Positions 16,460-27,788 of a DNA stretch of 64,000 bases are shown piece after piece (the stretch's first letter is position 1; each line of letters starts with the position of its first letter). The notes beneath the pieces are model-generated. The model did not search any database. It was not told the origin of the DNA and saw only the letters and a list, made by a program, of their open reading frames with translations. The position numbers and the translations under genes were made by a program. Source of the DNA: Hymenobacter metallilatus (GTDB taxonomy: Bacteria; Bacteroidota; Bacteroidia; Cytophagales; Hymenobacteraceae); NCBI RefSeq assembly GCF_003944705.1, contig NZ_RWIS01000006.1, forward strand, positions 1 through 64,000, written 5' to 3'.

Positions 16460-17350
16460 ATGTACACGCTTCAATACGCGCCGGCCGTTCCCGTTCATTC
16501 CTTCCGGCGGGAAGCCGGGGCCGGCAACAACTTCTTCAGTATGACGCGCTCTGAGGGAGGCGTTGTGTATGAGGCAGATTTGCTGAAACCGCACCGCAAG
16601 AATTTTTATCTGATGGTGTTCGTGAAGCACAACGTGGGGCGGCACTGGGTTGATACTATTCCCTACGAGCACGCGCCCAATACCTTTTACTTCAGCACGC
16701 CCCGGCAGGTGCTGGTGAAGGAGGACCCTTCGCCCTTCTGGGGCACGCACTTCTCCTTTACCCCCGAGTTCCTAGCCCTGCAGCAGAACACGGCTCTGCT
16801 GGAGCTGCCGCTTGTCCAGAACCCCCACAACGGGCACGAGCTGCAACTGACGGTGACGGATGCGGCATTTGTGGAGGAAACACTGAGCAGGATAGAGGCG
16901 GAGTATGCCCGCCCCGGCGAGTGGCAGCACCGTATGCTCAGCGCCCATGTGGCAGTGCTGCTGACCTACCTAAGCCGCCTCTACACTGAACAGTTTGCCG
17001 CCGCCGAGCCCTCCGCCGATAAATTTCTGCTGAAAACATACCAGGTCAAAATTGAAGAGTGCTACCGGGAACTGCACGAGGTGGGCGCGTATGCTGCTTT
17101 GCTCAATATTTCGGCGGGCCACCTGAGCGAGGTAGTGAAGGCTCAAAGCGGCAAATCGGCCATTAAGCATATCCACGAGCGGCTGGTGCTGGAAGCCCGG
17201 CGGCTGCTCTTCTACTCCCACCACTCGCTCAAGGAAATTGCCTTTGACCTGGGCTTTGCCAATGCATCCTACTTCAACCGCTTTTTTAAGCGCGAAACCG
17301 GCGCAACGCCGGCTGAGTACCGTACCACCATCCGGAAAATGTACCAGTAA
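16460..17350 (+). CDS. AraC-family transcriptional regulator
   Basis: 296 residues. The N-terminal cupin-like sensing domain is followed by two helix-turn-helix motifs in the last 100 residues (SAGHLSEVVKAQSGKSAIKH and LKEIAFDLGFANASYFNRFF, then KRETGATPAEYR). It probably controls the SDR gene that starts 78 bases downstream on the same strand. A TAGTTTTG box at 16448-16455 ends 4 bases before the ATG. If real, the message would be nearly leaderless. Confidence 0.92.
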   Translation: MYTLQYAPAVPVHSFRREAGAGNNFFSMTRSEGGVVYEADLLKPHRKNFYLMVFVKHNVGRHWVDTIPYEHAPNTFYFSTPRQVLVKEDPSPFWGTHFSFTPEFLALQQNTALLELPLVQNPHNGHELQLTVTDAAFVEETLSRIEAEYARPGEWQHRMLSAHVAVLLTYLSRLYTEQFAAAEPSADKFLLKTYQVKIEECYRELHEVGAYAALLNISAGHLSEVVKAQSGKSAIKHIHERLVLEARRLLFYSHHSLKEIAFDLGFANASYFNRFFKRETGATPAEYRTTIRKMYQ

Positions 17351-17389
17351 TACCGCAGAATAGGCGCCAGCCACGCCAAAGGCGCCCGG

Positions 17390-17397
17390 TAGCTTTG
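17390..17397 (+). promoter_or_regulatory. Candidate -7 box for the SDR gene
   Basis: TAGCTTTG matches TAnnTTTG, 31 bases before the ATG at 17429. Confidence 0.4.
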
Positions 17398-17428
17398 TGC
17401 CATTCATTCACAGGCATTTTTTTCTACC

Positions 17429-18166
17429 ATGAAAACCGCACTCATTACCGGCGCCAATAAAAGCATTGGCCTTGAAACGGCCCGTCAGCTTCTGCAAAAC
17501 GGCTACTACGTGTACCTGGGCAGCCGCGACCTGCACAAGGGCCAGGAGGCCGCCGGGCAGCTACACGCCGCGGGCCTGACCAATGTGGAGCCCCTGCAGA
17601 TTGACGTAACCGACAGCGCCTCTATTGCCGCCGCCCGCCAGGCCCTGGGCCAGAAAACGCCGGTGCTGGACGTGCTCATCAACAACGCTGGTATTCTGGG
17701 CAGCATGTCGCAACCCCCGCTGGGCACCAGCCTCAGCACCATTCGGGAGGTGTTTGCTACCAACGTTTTCGGCGTAATTGAGGTAACGCAGGCGTTTATC
17801 GACTTACTGCGGAAGTCAGCTGAGCCCCGGATTGTAAACGTTACCTCCGGCCTGGGCTCCCTCACGCTCCACAACGACCCTTCCTGGAAATATTATCCGG
17901 TGAAAGGGGCCGCTTACCAGCCCTCCAAAGCTGCTCTGAACGCCTACACCATCATGCTGGCCTACGAGCTGCGCGACACGCCTTTCAAAGTAAATGCCGT
18001 GGACCCCGGCTATACCGCCACCGACTTCAACCACCACAGCGGCCCCGGTACGGTAGCCGATGCAGCGGCCCGCGTGGTGAAAGCAGCCGTGCTCGGCCCG
18101 GACGGACCCACCAGCCAGTTCTTCAGCGACGATAACGCCCCGGAAACCGGTATCAGCCCTTGGTAA
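17429..18166 (+). CDS. Short-chain dehydrogenase/reductase (SDR)
   Basis: 245 residues, classical SDR length. TGANKSIGLETARQL is the Rossmann glycine motif (residues 7-21), NNAG follows near residue 86, and catalytic Ser (VTSGLGS) and YQPSKAAL (Tyr and Lys) come next, with the PGY motif in DPGYTATDFN. The family oxidises or reduces carbonyl/hydroxyl substrates with NAD(P)H in the cytoplasm. It is downstream of and co-oriented with an AraC gene, which may regulate it. The substrate is unknown. Confidence 0.92.
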   Translation: MKTALITGANKSIGLETARQLLQNGYYVYLGSRDLHKGQEAAGQLHAAGLTNVEPLQIDVTDSASIAAARQALGQKTPVLDVLINNAGILGSMSQPPLGTSLSTIREVFATNVFGVIEVTQAFIDLLRKSAEPRIVNVTSGLGSLTLHNDPSWKYYPVKGAAYQPSKAALNAYTIMLAYELRDTPFKVNAVDPGYTATDFNHHSGPGTVADAAARVVKAAVLGPDGPTSQFFSDDNAPETGISPW

Positions 18167-18218
18167 ACCCAGCGTGCCACCCTGCACACGGGTTGCTTGT
18201 GTGAACCGCGTGAAATAA

Positions 18219-18250
18219 AAAGACCTGCCAGGTTCACCTGACAGGTCTTT
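18219..18250. terminator. Bidirectional hairpin terminator
   Basis: AAAGACCTGCCAGG and CCTGACAGGTCTTT form a 14-base stem with one mismatch and a TTCA loop between the convergent SDR and leuS genes. Confidence 0.85.
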
Positions 18251-18291
18251 CTGCTAACAGCCAATAGCCATCAGCTAACAGCTCAGGAAAC

Positions 18292-21069
<2,778 letters not shown>

Positions 21070-21239
21070 GGGCAGTCGGGGTACAGTTAATCGGAACGGG
21101 CGAAATTACGGAAAAACGGAGGCGGGTAGGGTGGTTTTTCTAAGCGGGTGTGCTGCTGAGTGAAGCGAAGGGCTTTTCAACGTGCAGGCGCCGGTTCCCG
21201 CAGAGGACGCAGTGAATAGCGCAGAAGGCGCAGAGCTGT

Positions 21240-21932
21240 TCAAAAAGTCAGCAGATTGTGGCCGTCCCAGGTGCCTTCCGCGTCCAGCACGCGGAACCGG
21301 GCGAACAGTTCTTCGCCGTACCAGTTTTCCTGGCGGGTGAGACGAATAACCTCTTTGTGTTTGGGGCTGCGGTAGGCGTAGTCCTGCATGGCCTGCTGAG
21401 ATTCCCAGAGGCTGATGGTGGCCTGGCGCACGATGGGCAGTTCACCCAGCCCGATGGCAGCCCGCACGCCGGGGGCCTCGGCCACGGTGGCGCTTACCGG
21501 AGCTACGTAGCGCCAGAAACGGGGTGTTTTCTGCCAGCGGATGGAGGCCCGGGTAAGCACCAGCATCGGCCCATCTGCTGCATCAGCCTCAGTTTCGTAG
21601 TCAAATGGATTTTCCCTATCCCATAGTCCGTGCGACTTGACAGGGGCCAGTCGGGCGGTCCAGATTTCCGAGGTGCGCTGCTGGTACTGCTGCCACAGCG
21701 GATGCTTGGTAAAGAACTCCTGAGCGGCTTCCTCTGAGTCCCACACGGCCATAAACCCGTAACGCTGCAGGTTGGGCAAGGCCCCAAAACCATCCGCACC
21801 ACTGCCCAGCAGCTTCTGAAACCGCAGGCCCGGCACGCGCCGCAAGGGCCGCTGGGCGGTGCCCATCTGCGCAAAGCCCCAGCGCCGCTGGTTGGGCAGG
21901 AGGGTGAGGATGGAAAGGGTGGTGAGTGACAA
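21240..21932 (-). CDS. Spheroidene monooxygenase (CrtA)-like protein
   Basis: About 230 residues. The core (RRWGFAQMG..., FQKLLGSGADGFG, NLQRYGFMAVWDSEEAAQEF, later ATISLWESQQAMQDYAYRSP and HKEVIRLT) matches CrtA-like heme enzymes that hydroxylate or oxidise carotenoids. The ATG at 22010 would put a strong terminator hairpin (21968-21995) inside the coding region. I prefer the TTG at 21932, giving a start SLTTLSILTLL. The pigment chemistry fits a red or pink Cytophagales organism, but no other carotenoid gene is nearby. Confidence 0.75.
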   Translation of the reverse strand: MSLTTLSILTLLPNQRRWGFAQMGTAQRPLRRVPGLRFQKLLGSGADGFGALPNLQRYGFMAVWDSEEAAQEFFTKHPLWQQYQQRTSEIWTARLAPVKSHGLWDRENPFDYETEADAADGPMLVLTRASIRWQKTPRFWRYVAPVSATVAEAPGVRAAIGLGELPIVRQATISLWESQQAMQDYAYRSPKHKEVIRLTRQENWYGEELFARFRVLDAEGTWDGHNLLTF

Positions 21933-21960
21933 GGGGGCAGTAGTTACGTAGGCTTCGGGA

Positions 21961-21995
21961 AAACAAAGAAGGGCCGGAATTGCTTCCGGCCCTTC
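21961..21995 (-). terminator. Terminator for the PNPOx-like gene
   Basis: A perfect 12-base stem (GAAGGGCCGGAA with its complement, loop TTGC) is followed on the minus strand by a T-rich tail (TTTGTTTT), just after the stop of the gene at 22018. Confidence 0.8.
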
Positions 21996-22017
21996 GCGCA
22001 AGTTCAGCAAGACAAAT

Positions 22018-22530
22018 TTACTTCACTTCTACTTTGGCGTGCTCATTCACGTCGTCGGAGGTGCTCCGCTCGCCGGTGGCCAGGGCTTTCACGTAGGCTA
22101 CAGCCTGGGTGAGCAGGCTGCTGGGCGTATCCCAGTATTCGCCCTTCTCAATTTCCACTTTCAGGATGTAGATGCTCTCGTCGTCCTTGCCTTTGGGGAA
22201 CCAGGCGCGCATGGGCTCACTCCAGAGCTTGTCGATTTCGGCCTGGTTGCGGTAGGCGTTGGCGCGGCCCGATACGGATACGTACACGTTGTCGTCGGGC
22301 TTGGCGTAGCTCAGGTTTACGTGGCTGTCTTTTTTTACCTCGTACACTTTGGCCGAGTCCTTATCGGTCAGGAATACCAGGGCGCTGCTGCCGTCGGGCT
22401 TCTGCGTGAACATGGGGCGGCTGCGCAGGCTGCCGTCCTGGTCCTGGGTGGTGAGCATGGCAATGCGCACGTCCTTAATTTTATCGAGCAGAGTGGACAG
22501 GTCGTTGGTGACGTTGGGTTGCGTGGACAT
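22018..22530 (-). CDS. Pyridoxamine 5'-phosphate oxidase-like general stress protein
   Basis: 170 residues. The split-barrel FMN-binding fold is visible: RIAMLTTQDQDGSLRSRPM, ALVFLTDKDSAKVYEVKKDS, VNLSYAKPDDNVYVSVSGRA, and the KLWSEPMRAWFPKGKDD motif. This belongs to the general stress protein 26 branch of PNPOx-like proteins, which bind flavin and rarely act on pyridoxamine. It probably helps against stress. The start at 22530 leaves a short N-terminus and a proper frame. Its terminator follows directly. Confidence 0.9.
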   Translation of the reverse strand: MSTQPNVTNDLSTLLDKIKDVRIAMLTTQDQDGSLRSRPMFTQKPDGSSALVFLTDKDSAKVYEVKKDSHVNLSYAKPDDNVYVSVSGRANAYRNQAEIDKLWSEPMRAWFPKGKDDESIYILKVEIEKGEYWDTPSSLLTQAVAYVKALATGERSTSDDVNEHAKVEVK

Positions 22531-22651
22531 GGGAAGCTAGTGTGGGGGAAGAATAGAAAAAATCAACGGGAAGGCAGCCGAAAACCGGCCCGGCCTGTTG
22601 CCTGTACGGTCCGGCCCGGTCCTGGGTTGAGCTCAACCGGACCGCCGGCCG

Positions 22652-22659
22652 TATTTTGC
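22652..22659 (+). promoter_or_regulatory. Candidate -7 box for the acpH-like gene
   Basis: TATTTTGC resembles TAnnTTTG and lies 16 bases before the ATG at 22676. Confidence 0.35.
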
Positions 22660-22675
22660 CGACCTTCCGCACCGT

Positions 22676-23275
22676 ATGAATTTCCTCGCCCACCTGCTGC
22701 TTTCCGGTTCTCCCACCGACCCCAATTACGCCGATATAGCGGTGGGCAACTTCGCGGCCGAGGCTGTGCGGGGCCGTGCCGCCCTGCTGGCCTACCCCGA
22801 GCCCGTGCAGCGCGGCATCCGCCTGCACCGCTTCATTGACTCGTTTACCGATGCGCACCCGGCCGTGCGCCGTACCACCGCCCGCCTGCGGGCGGCGGGC
22901 CTGGGCAAGTGGGCCGGCATAGTGTCGGATGTAGGCTTCGACCACCTGCTGGCCCGCGACTTTGCCCGCTACCACCCTGAGGAGCCGTTGCCGCAGTTTG
23001 CCCAGCGCCAGTACCAGCTGCTGCACCAGCGCCGCCACGAGCTGCCGGAGCGGCTGCAGCACATGCTGCACTACATGCGCCAGCACGACTGGCTGACCGG
23101 CTACGCCCACCCCGAGGGCCTGTACCGCGCCTTGCTGGGCCTGAGCCGCCGCGTGCCCGCCGCCGAAGTACTGGCTACCGGGGCCGCCGCGTTTCTGGCA
23201 GAGCTGCCGGCCTACGAGGCGGATTTTCAGGAGTTCTGGCCGGAACTGCGGGCGGGGGTGGCAGATGTTCAGTAA
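22676..23275 (+). CDS. Acyl carrier protein phosphodiesterase (AcpH-like)
   Basis: 199 residues starting MNFLAHLLLSGSP, the characteristic AcpH start. GIRLHRFIDSFTDAHPAV carries the HD-like metal ligands and VSDVGFDHLLARDF a further conserved Asp/His. AcpH removes 4'-phosphopantetheine from holo-ACP. The HD-type fold and length match the DUF479 family. Related proteins may hydrolyse other substrates. The gene lies alone on the plus strand and is convergent with the small gene ending at 23281. Confidence 0.9.
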   Translation: MNFLAHLLLSGSPTDPNYADIAVGNFAAEAVRGRAALLAYPEPVQRGIRLHRFIDSFTDAHPAVRRTTARLRAAGLGKWAGIVSDVGFDHLLARDFARYHPEEPLPQFAQRQYQLLHQRRHELPERLQHMLHYMRQHDWLTGYAHPEGLYRALLGLSRRVPAAEVLATGAAAFLAELPAYEADFQEFWPELRAGVADVQ

Positions 23276-23280
23276 CAGTT

Positions 23281-23637
23281 TTATAACAGGCGTATTTCCA
23301 GCTGCCGCTTGTTTATATCCAGTGTGTACCAGTCCGATGTTTCTTTATCGGGTACGCAGTCCTGTAGAGAATATCCTCGGCTGTATCTCCGCAACGAGTA
23401 TCGTCCCAGCAGAATGGTCAGGCCATACAGCTGGATGTCGTTGTAGCCGATAAAAGCCGTGGTGACAATACGCCGGGTATCGTTAACGTGCTTTCTGGTG
23501 AGCTGGCTATCCACCGCAGGCGGCAGTATGCCGTCGCACCACAATCCTCTAACCCGGGCGTCTGGGCTGTGTGCAAAAGTATTGGTTAAATGGTACTCCA
23601 GAAGCTCGCAAAATTCCTTGTTGAAAGATTCTTCCAT
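23281..23637 (-). CDS. Hypothetical protein
   Basis: 118 residues from MEESFNKEFCELLEYHL. It has a moderately acidic N-terminal helix, then mixed charged segments (SRGYSLQDCVPDKETSDWYT) and a Leu-rich end. No recognised fold. It is convergent with the AcpH-like gene and followed on the same strand by no close gene. Its A+T content is higher than the neighbours. I consider it a likely real gene because the frame is open and bounded, but its role is unknown. Confidence 0.55.
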   Translation of the reverse strand: MEESFNKEFCELLEYHLTNTFAHSPDARVRGLWCDGILPPAVDSQLTRKHVNDTRRIVTTAFIGYNDIQLYGLTILLGRYSLRRYSRGYSLQDCVPDKETSDWYTLDINKRQLEIRLL

Positions 23638-23681
23638 GTAACAATTTAGAGTGACACGCCCGCTTCCGGCTGCGCACAAGT

Positions 23682-24122
23682 CTAGCGCGAATACGTGGCC
23701 TCAATCGTGACTTTCTGGTTCATGACGATGGCCGGAAGCTGGTAGTACAGCACCAGCTTCTTGCTGGTCAGTTCCCCCACTTCCCGCGAAAAATCGGTGC
23801 GCGGGTTGGTGTCTTGCATGCTGATGATGGAGCCGCTGTAGGTGTAGGGAGCTGTGAAATACAGCTGGTTGCCCCGATACTCCTCGAACGTGCTAGCCGA
23901 CACCACCAGATAGTCGCCGGTCGTACCGGCCAAGTGCTGCTCGACCATTACCTGGCCCGTAGTAACGTCGGTGTTGATGCTGTGCTGGGTAACCAGCTGC
24001 CAGCGGCCGGGCAATGGGGCCGGCTCGTCCTTTTCGTCTTCCGAACCGCAGCCTGTGAGCGTACTAAGGGAAAACAGCACGGCCCAGGCAGCCGGGCGGG
24101 AGAATGGCGCAGAAAGGAACAT
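23682..24122 (-). CDS. Lipocalin-like lipoprotein
   Basis: 146 residues. The signal peptide ends in a lipobox (FSLSTLTGCGSEDE), so the mature protein is probably lipid-anchored. After a charged linker, LPGRWQLVTQHSI begins a lipocalin-like domain, with further strands and a final SKKLVLYYQLPAI. Such proteins may bind hydrophobic ligands. A decayed relative lies at 2506-2760. No operon partner is evident. The upstream spacer to 24309 is unremarkable. Confidence 0.7.
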   Translation of the reverse strand: MFLSAPFSRPAAWAVLFSLSTLTGCGSEDEKDEPAPLPGRWQLVTQHSINTDVTTGQVMVEQHLAGTTGDYLVVSASTFEEYRGNQLYFTAPYTYSGSIISMQDTNPRTDFSREVGELTSKKLVLYYQLPAIVMNQKVTIEATYSR

Positions 24123-24308
24123 AGGGAGCAGAAGGAGGATTCAGGCAAAGAAAAGGGGAATATTCGGATAAATACCGGGCGGTTGAAAATTGAGTTGTCC
24201 ACTGCCTTTCATCGGTTTGTATTGCAGATGCGCGGGTTTGTGTAGCTCTGGCGGGCCGGGCGGGCCTCACCTTTGTGCTGTTCAAGCATTCCTTTGATTT
24301 ACTGCACA

Positions 24309-25304
24309 ATGAGCAACCTCAAACGAGTACCCCTGGGTAGCCAGGGTCTGGAAGTGCCGGTAGAAGGCCTGGGCTGCATGGGCATGACCGGCGGCGTAGG
24401 CGGCATGAGCGTGTACGGCCAGGCTGACGAGCAGGAAAGCCTGGCGACCCTGCACCGCGCCCTGGAGCTGGGCGTGAACCTGCTGGATACGGCTGACCTC
24501 TACGGCCCGTTGCTGAACGAGCAGCTGGTGGGCCGCGCCATTGCCGGCCGCCGCCAGAAGGTTATCCTGGCTACCAAATTCGGGTTCGAAGTGGACGACA
24601 GCGGCACCTTCACCGGTCAGCTCAACGGCCACCCCGCTTACGCCCGCAAGTGCCTGGAACGTTCCCTGCGCAACCTCCGCACCGACTACGTGGACCTGTA
24701 CTACCTGCACCGCCAGGACCCGCAGGTGCCCATCGAGGACAGTATTGGCGAGATGAGCCGCTTCGTGGAGGAGGGCAAGGTGCGCTACCTGGGCGTATCG
24801 GAAACGCCGGCCGGGGCGCTGCGCCGGGCCCACGCCGTGCACCCCATTACCGCCCTGCAAACCGAGTACTCACTGTTCGATAGAGGCGTGGAGGAAACCG
24901 GGACCTTGCAGGTGGCGCGGGAGCTGGGCATTGGCTTCGTGGCCTACTCGCCGCTGGGCCGGGGCTTTCTATCGGGCGACATTAAGAGCCCCGATGACTT
25001 CGAGGCCACCGACTCGCGCCGGATTTTCCCACGCTTTCAGGGCGAGAATTTCTACAAGAACCTGGAGTTGGTACGCAAGCTCGAAACGCTGGCTGCGGCC
25101 AAAGGCGTCACATCGGCGCAGCTGGCGCTGGCCTGGGTGCTGGCCCAGGGTGTGGTAGCCATTCCGGGTACTAAGCGCCGCAAATATCTGGAGCAAAACG
25201 TGGCCGCCGCCAGCCTCACGCTCAGCCCCCAGGAGCTGGCCGAGCTGGACGCCATTGTGCCCGTAGGTGGCCCTGTGGGCGCGGCATATCCGGAAGGGTT
25301 TTAG
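24309..25304 (+). CDS. Aldo/keto reductase
   Basis: 331 residues. The TIM-barrel catalytic tetrad is visible: Asp in NLLDTADLYGP, Tyr (LYGP), Lys in ILATKFGF, and His in LYYLHRQDP. The C-terminal LAQGVVAIPGTKRRKYLEQN motif binds the NADPH adenosine phosphate. It is close to YajO/IolS-type reductases. The start at 24309 follows a weak box (CACCTTTG). An AraC-type regulator begins about 177 bases downstream and may control this or the next reductase. Confidence 0.93.
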   Translation: MSNLKRVPLGSQGLEVPVEGLGCMGMTGGVGGMSVYGQADEQESLATLHRALELGVNLLDTADLYGPLLNEQLVGRAIAGRRQKVILATKFGFEVDDSGTFTGQLNGHPAYARKCLERSLRNLRTDYVDLYYLHRQDPQVPIEDSIGEMSRFVEEGKVRYLGVSETPAGALRRAHAVHPITALQTEYSLFDRGVEETGTLQVARELGIGFVAYSPLGRGFLSGDIKSPDDFEATDSRRIFPRFQGENFYKNLELVRKLETLAAAKGVTSAQLALAWVLAQGVVAIPGTKRRKYLEQNVAAASLTLSPQELAELDAIVPVGGPVGAAYPEGF

Positions 25305-25317
25305 GTTCTGTAGGGAT

Positions 25318-25365
25318 GTAGAGACGCAACATTTTACGCCGTGTCGTTGCTGACGTTCAATCTGT
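25318..25365 (+). repeat. Diverged GTAGAGACGC repeat copy
   Basis: GTAGAGACGCAAC...TCGTTGCTGACGTTC (25318-25359) is a half copy of the family at 39329 and 40853. An AT-rich stretch follows up to the AraC gene. Confidence 0.55.
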
Positions 25366-25480
25366 GCGGTAATATGTTTTTGCGGCTTTCAAACAGCTTA
25401 GTTGTTTCGGCAGCATCTGTCCGATTATTGTCGTTCAACGACGAGGCCGTCTTATCTTGTTCTTTTCTTGTTCTTCTGGT

Positions 25481-26392
25481 ATGAAACCTGCCGCCCCGCC
25501 TTTCCGCCTGCTTGCTTCGGTGAGCGACTTCACTGAGCACTTTGGGTTTCCCGCGCCGGCGCATCCGCTGCTCACGGTTATTGATCTGGCCCGGCACCGC
25601 CACCCGCCGGTGGTGGGGCCGGCTCTGCGGCAGCTCTACATCATTGCCCTGAAAAAGAACCTGAAGGGCCGGATTCAGTACGGTCACCGCTCCTACGATT
25701 TCAATGAGGGCGTACTGGCTTTTTACGCGCCGGGCCAGCTCTGCGAAAACAACGACTCCATCGACGTATCGGAGCTGAGCGGCTGGATGCTGGTGTTCCA
25801 CCCCGATTTGCTGCACAAGTACCCGCTGGGCCGCAAAATTGCCGGCTACGGCTTCTTTTCCTACCAGGTACACGAGGCGCTGCACCTTTCCGAGCGGGAG
25901 GAACAGCTGCTGGATGGCGTGCTGGACGTACTGCGGCGGGAACACGCCCAGCCCATCGACGGCTTTAGCCAGGATGTGCTGGTGGCTCAGCTGGAGGTAC
26001 TGCTCAGCTACGCCAACCGTTTCTACCACCGGCAATTCCTCACCCGCCGCCCGGCCGAGCACGACCTGCTTACCCGCTTTGAGGAACTGCTGCGCGGGTA
26101 TTTTGCCCAGGACAAGGAACAGCCGCTGCCCACCGTGCAGCACTTCGCCGATGCTTTGCACGTGTCGCCGGCCTACCTCAGCGACATGCTGCGCACCCTC
26201 ACCGGCCAGAACACCCAGCAGCACATCCACCAGGCCCTCATCGAGAAGGCTAAAGTGCTGCTGCTCGGTACTTCCCAGTCCATCAACGAAACGGCCTACC
26301 AGCTGGGCTTCGAGTATCCGCAGTATTTCACCCGCCTGTTCAAAAACAAAACCGGCCTCACCCCGGCGGCTTTCCGGCTGTCGGGGCAGTAA
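25481..26392 (+). CDS. AraC-family transcriptional regulator
   Basis: 303 residues from MKPAAPPFRLLASVSDF. The N-terminal ligand-sensing cupin domain includes TVIDLARHRHPP and IDVSELSGWMLVFHPDLL. Two HTH motifs follow in the C-terminal 90 residues (SPAYLSDMLRTLTGQNTQQH and SINETAYQLGFEYPQYFTRL, then FKNKTGLTPAAFR). It lies between two aldo/keto reductase genes on the same strand, so it is a likely regulator of them. The upstream start at 25457 adds only 8 unlikely residues. Confidence 0.9.
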   Translation: MKPAAPPFRLLASVSDFTEHFGFPAPAHPLLTVIDLARHRHPPVVGPALRQLYIIALKKNLKGRIQYGHRSYDFNEGVLAFYAPGQLCENNDSIDVSELSGWMLVFHPDLLHKYPLGRKIAGYGFFSYQVHEALHLSEREEQLLDGVLDVLRREHAQPIDGFSQDVLVAQLEVLLSYANRFYHRQFLTRRPAEHDLLTRFEELLRGYFAQDKEQPLPTVQHFADALHVSPAYLSDMLRTLTGQNTQQHIHQALIEKAKVLLLGTSQSINETAYQLGFEYPQYFTRLFKNKTGLTPAAFRLSGQ

Positions 26393-26428
26393 CAGTAGGT
26401 AGGTTACGACTGATCTTCAACGCCGCCA

Positions 26429-26521
26429 GTCATGCTGAGCTTGTCGAAGCATCTCTACCGCTTCGTCCACATCGATTCAACGGAACGGGAGAGATGCTTC
26501 GGCAAACTCAGCAGGACGTTC
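26429..26521. repeat. Palindromic repeat (CATGCTGAGCTTGTCGAAGC family)
   Basis: GTCATGCTGAGCTTGTCGAAG...CGCTTCGT (from 26429) pairs with a diverged arm ending in GACGTT (to 26520). It is a less perfect copy of the family best seen at 38506-38604. Confidence 0.8.
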
Positions 26522-26550
26522 TTTTTCTGCACCACTAATCTTCTTCGCTT

Positions 26551-27612
26551 ATGAATCTGACCGAATATCGCACCCTGGGCCGCTCCGGGCTGGTGGTGAG
26601 CCCCCTGACCCTGGGCACCATGACGTTTGGCACCCCGCGCTGGGGCTCTTCGGACGAGGAATCGGAAGCCATTTTCCGGGCGTATGTGGAAGCTGGCGGC
26701 AATTTTATCGATACCGCCAACGTGTACGCCAAGGGCCGCAGCGAGGAGCTGGTGGGCCAGTACGTGGCTGCCGCCGGCCTCCGCGACCAGCTGGTGCTGG
26801 CGACCAAATCGGGGTTTCATAGCGGGCAGCCGGGCAACCCGCACGGGGGTGGCAACGGCCGCAAAAACATCAATCAGGCCCTGGAAAGCTCCCTGCGCCG
26901 CCTCCAAACCGACTATGTGGACCTGTATTGGGTGCACGTGTGGGATATGGTGACGCCAGTGGAGGAAGTGCTCCAAACCCTCGGCGACCTGGTGCGGGCC
27001 GGTAAAATCCGCTACTTCGCCTTTTCGGATGTGCCGGCCTGGTACGCCGCCAAAGCCACCACGCTGGCCGCCGCCCACCACGTGCCCGGGCCCATTGCTC
27101 TGCAACTGGAGTATTCCCTGGTGGAGCGCCACATTGAAAATGAGCACGTGCCCGCCGCCCGGGAGTGCGGGCTGGGCATCACGCCCTGGAGCCCGTTGGC
27201 CGCCGGCTTCCTGGCCGGCAAATACCAGCGTGCTGCTAACTCCGGAGCAAAGGCCAGCGGCGAAGGCCGCCTTACTGGCCCCAACCCATTCCAGGACAGC
27301 AAATTCACCGAACATAACTGGCGGGTACTGGCGGTAGTGCAGGAAGTAGCCCGGGCGCTCAACCGCCCCGCCGCGCAGGTGGCGCTGGCCTGGGTGCTGG
27401 CCCAGCCCGGCATTACTTCCGTTATCCTGGGAGCCAGCAAACGCACGCAGCTGCTCGATAACCTGGCCGCCCTGGATCTGCATTTGTCACCCGAGCACCT
27501 GCGGCAGCTTCAGGAGGCCAGCGCGCTGGCACCCGTTTTCCCCTACGGTATTTTTACTCCAGCTATCCACAAAGGCATTTTCGGTGGAACGTCGGTGCAG
27601 GGCTGGCAGTAA
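26551..27612 (+). CDS. Aldo/keto reductase
   Basis: 353 residues. The NADPH-dependent AKR fold is supported by the Asp and Tyr in NFIDTANVYAKGR, the Lys in LVLATKSGFHSG and the His in DLYWVHVWD. The C-terminal SVILGASKRTQLLDNL matches the cofactor site. The insert around KKNINQALESSLRRLQTDYV is typical. It follows the AraC gene at 25481 and is preceded by a palindromic repeat, so it may be a separate unit. The substrate is unknown. Confidence 0.92.
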   Translation: MNLTEYRTLGRSGLVVSPLTLGTMTFGTPRWGSSDEESEAIFRAYVEAGGNFIDTANVYAKGRSEELVGQYVAAAGLRDQLVLATKSGFHSGQPGNPHGGGNGRKNINQALESSLRRLQTDYVDLYWVHVWDMVTPVEEVLQTLGDLVRAGKIRYFAFSDVPAWYAAKATTLAAAHHVPGPIALQLEYSLVERHIENEHVPAARECGLGITPWSPLAAGFLAGKYQRAANSGAKASGEGRLTGPNPFQDSKFTEHNWRVLAVVQEVARALNRPAAQVALAWVLAQPGITSVILGASKRTQLLDNLAALDLHLSPEHLRQLQEASALAPVFPYGIFTPAIHKGIFGGTSVQGWQ

Positions 27613-27662
27613 GGTTGAGGCGTGATAAAGAAGACTTGTTCTACCGCTGGTTTATGACCAAT

Positions 27663-27690
27663 GTCATTCCGAGCGAAATCGAGGAATGAC
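27663..27690. repeat. Short palindrome (GTCATTCC type)
   Basis: GTCATTCCGAGC...GAGGAATGAC is an 8-base-arm palindrome of the family also seen at 63403-63444. Confidence 0.6.
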
Positions 27691-27733
27691 GTTCTTTTGG
27701 GTCTTTCAGGACCTCCGATGACTTTCTACATAC

Positions 27734-27769
27734 AAAAACCCGCAGCCTGCACAGGCCGCGGGTTTTTTT
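27734..27769. terminator. Bidirectional hairpin terminator
   Basis: AAAAACCCGCAGCCTG pairs with CAGGCCGCGGGTTTTT apart from one A-C mismatch. It has runs of A and T on the two sides and lies between the convergent genes ending at 27612 and 27789. Confidence 0.85.
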
Positions 27770-27788
27770 GTTGAAGTGTATTATTGGC

